Shown here: positions 36,529-36,550 of the stretch, piece by piece | How the letters are laid out: each line of letters begins with the position of its first letter | Numbering within the stretch: the stretch's first letter is position 1 | From: SFHK01 sp964554795 | Lineage (GTDB): Bacteria; Bacillota; Clostridia; Christensenellales; Aristaeellaceae | Reading direction: 5' to 3' | Assembly (NCBI GenBank): GCA_964554795.1 | Contig: CAZKQB010000034.1 | Span: forward strand, 1 to 36,550 | DNA: 36,550 nucleotides | Notes under the pieces: generated by a model | The model's database searches: none | What the model was told of the DNA's origin: nothing | What the model saw: the letters and a program-made list of their open reading frames with translations, nothing else | Program-made: the position numbers and the translations under genes

Positions 36529-36550
36529 TTCTGGAATCCGGCGATGACCT

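Overview
The window looks like chromosomal DNA from a moderately GC-rich member of the Clostridia (Firmicutes), probably an uncultured gut lineage. The evidence is the ylxM-ffh-rpsP-khpA gene order, strong AGGAGG-type ribosome binding sites, many TTGACA/TATAAT-type promoters with 17-nt spacers, BspA-like leucine-rich repeats, secreted Cys-rich PTCTEIGW-type repeat proteins, and GC-rich hairpin repeats between genes. I cannot fix the genus from the sequence alone.

Layout. 1-330 is a GC-rich tandem repeat. 398-2855 holds a DMT-family permease converging on aspartate kinase. 3084-3983 is an alpha/beta hydrolase with an altered nucleophile elbow. 4039-7983 is a heterodimeric ABC exporter pair behind a strong promoter, a 23-codon leader ORF and an intrinsic terminator, which together look like a translation-sensing attenuator of the BmrB-BmrCD kind. 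8140-10128 is an AT-richer island with a phage-type DUF4417 gene, a GGRG-start protein and an overlapping small acidic protein. 10230-13341 (minus) carries a secreted three-module protein and then the ylxM-ffh-rpsP-khpA operon. 13528-19410 (minus) has an RsmC-like methyltransferase and two large secreted proteins.

19539-24351 (plus) is the part I find most interesting. An APH(6)-type small-molecule kinase, a membrane protein fusing a CDP-alcohol phosphotransferase domain to an LPG-synthase/flippase-like domain, and an IspD/TarI-type cytidylyltransferase are translationally coupled. They read as a complete kinase, then CDP-activation, then lipid head-group transfer pathway for an unidentified alcohol. 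An RseC-family membrane protein and thioredoxin follow.

24389-27066 contains decayed copies of LRR and Cys-rich surface-protein genes beside an intact Cys-rich repeat protein. 27073-32974 holds upp, a Gfo/Idh/MocA dehydrogenase paired with a heparinase-II/III-like protein, a small membrane protein and a secreted neutral-ceramidase-like protein. 33077-34793 is an ECF sigma factor overlapping its probable membrane-anchored anti-sigma partner. 34800-36550 is a repeat-rich stretch with a 235-bp tandem duplication, a small membrane protein and a phage-like HTH gene. A minus-strand terminator belonging to a gene beyond the right edge closes the window.
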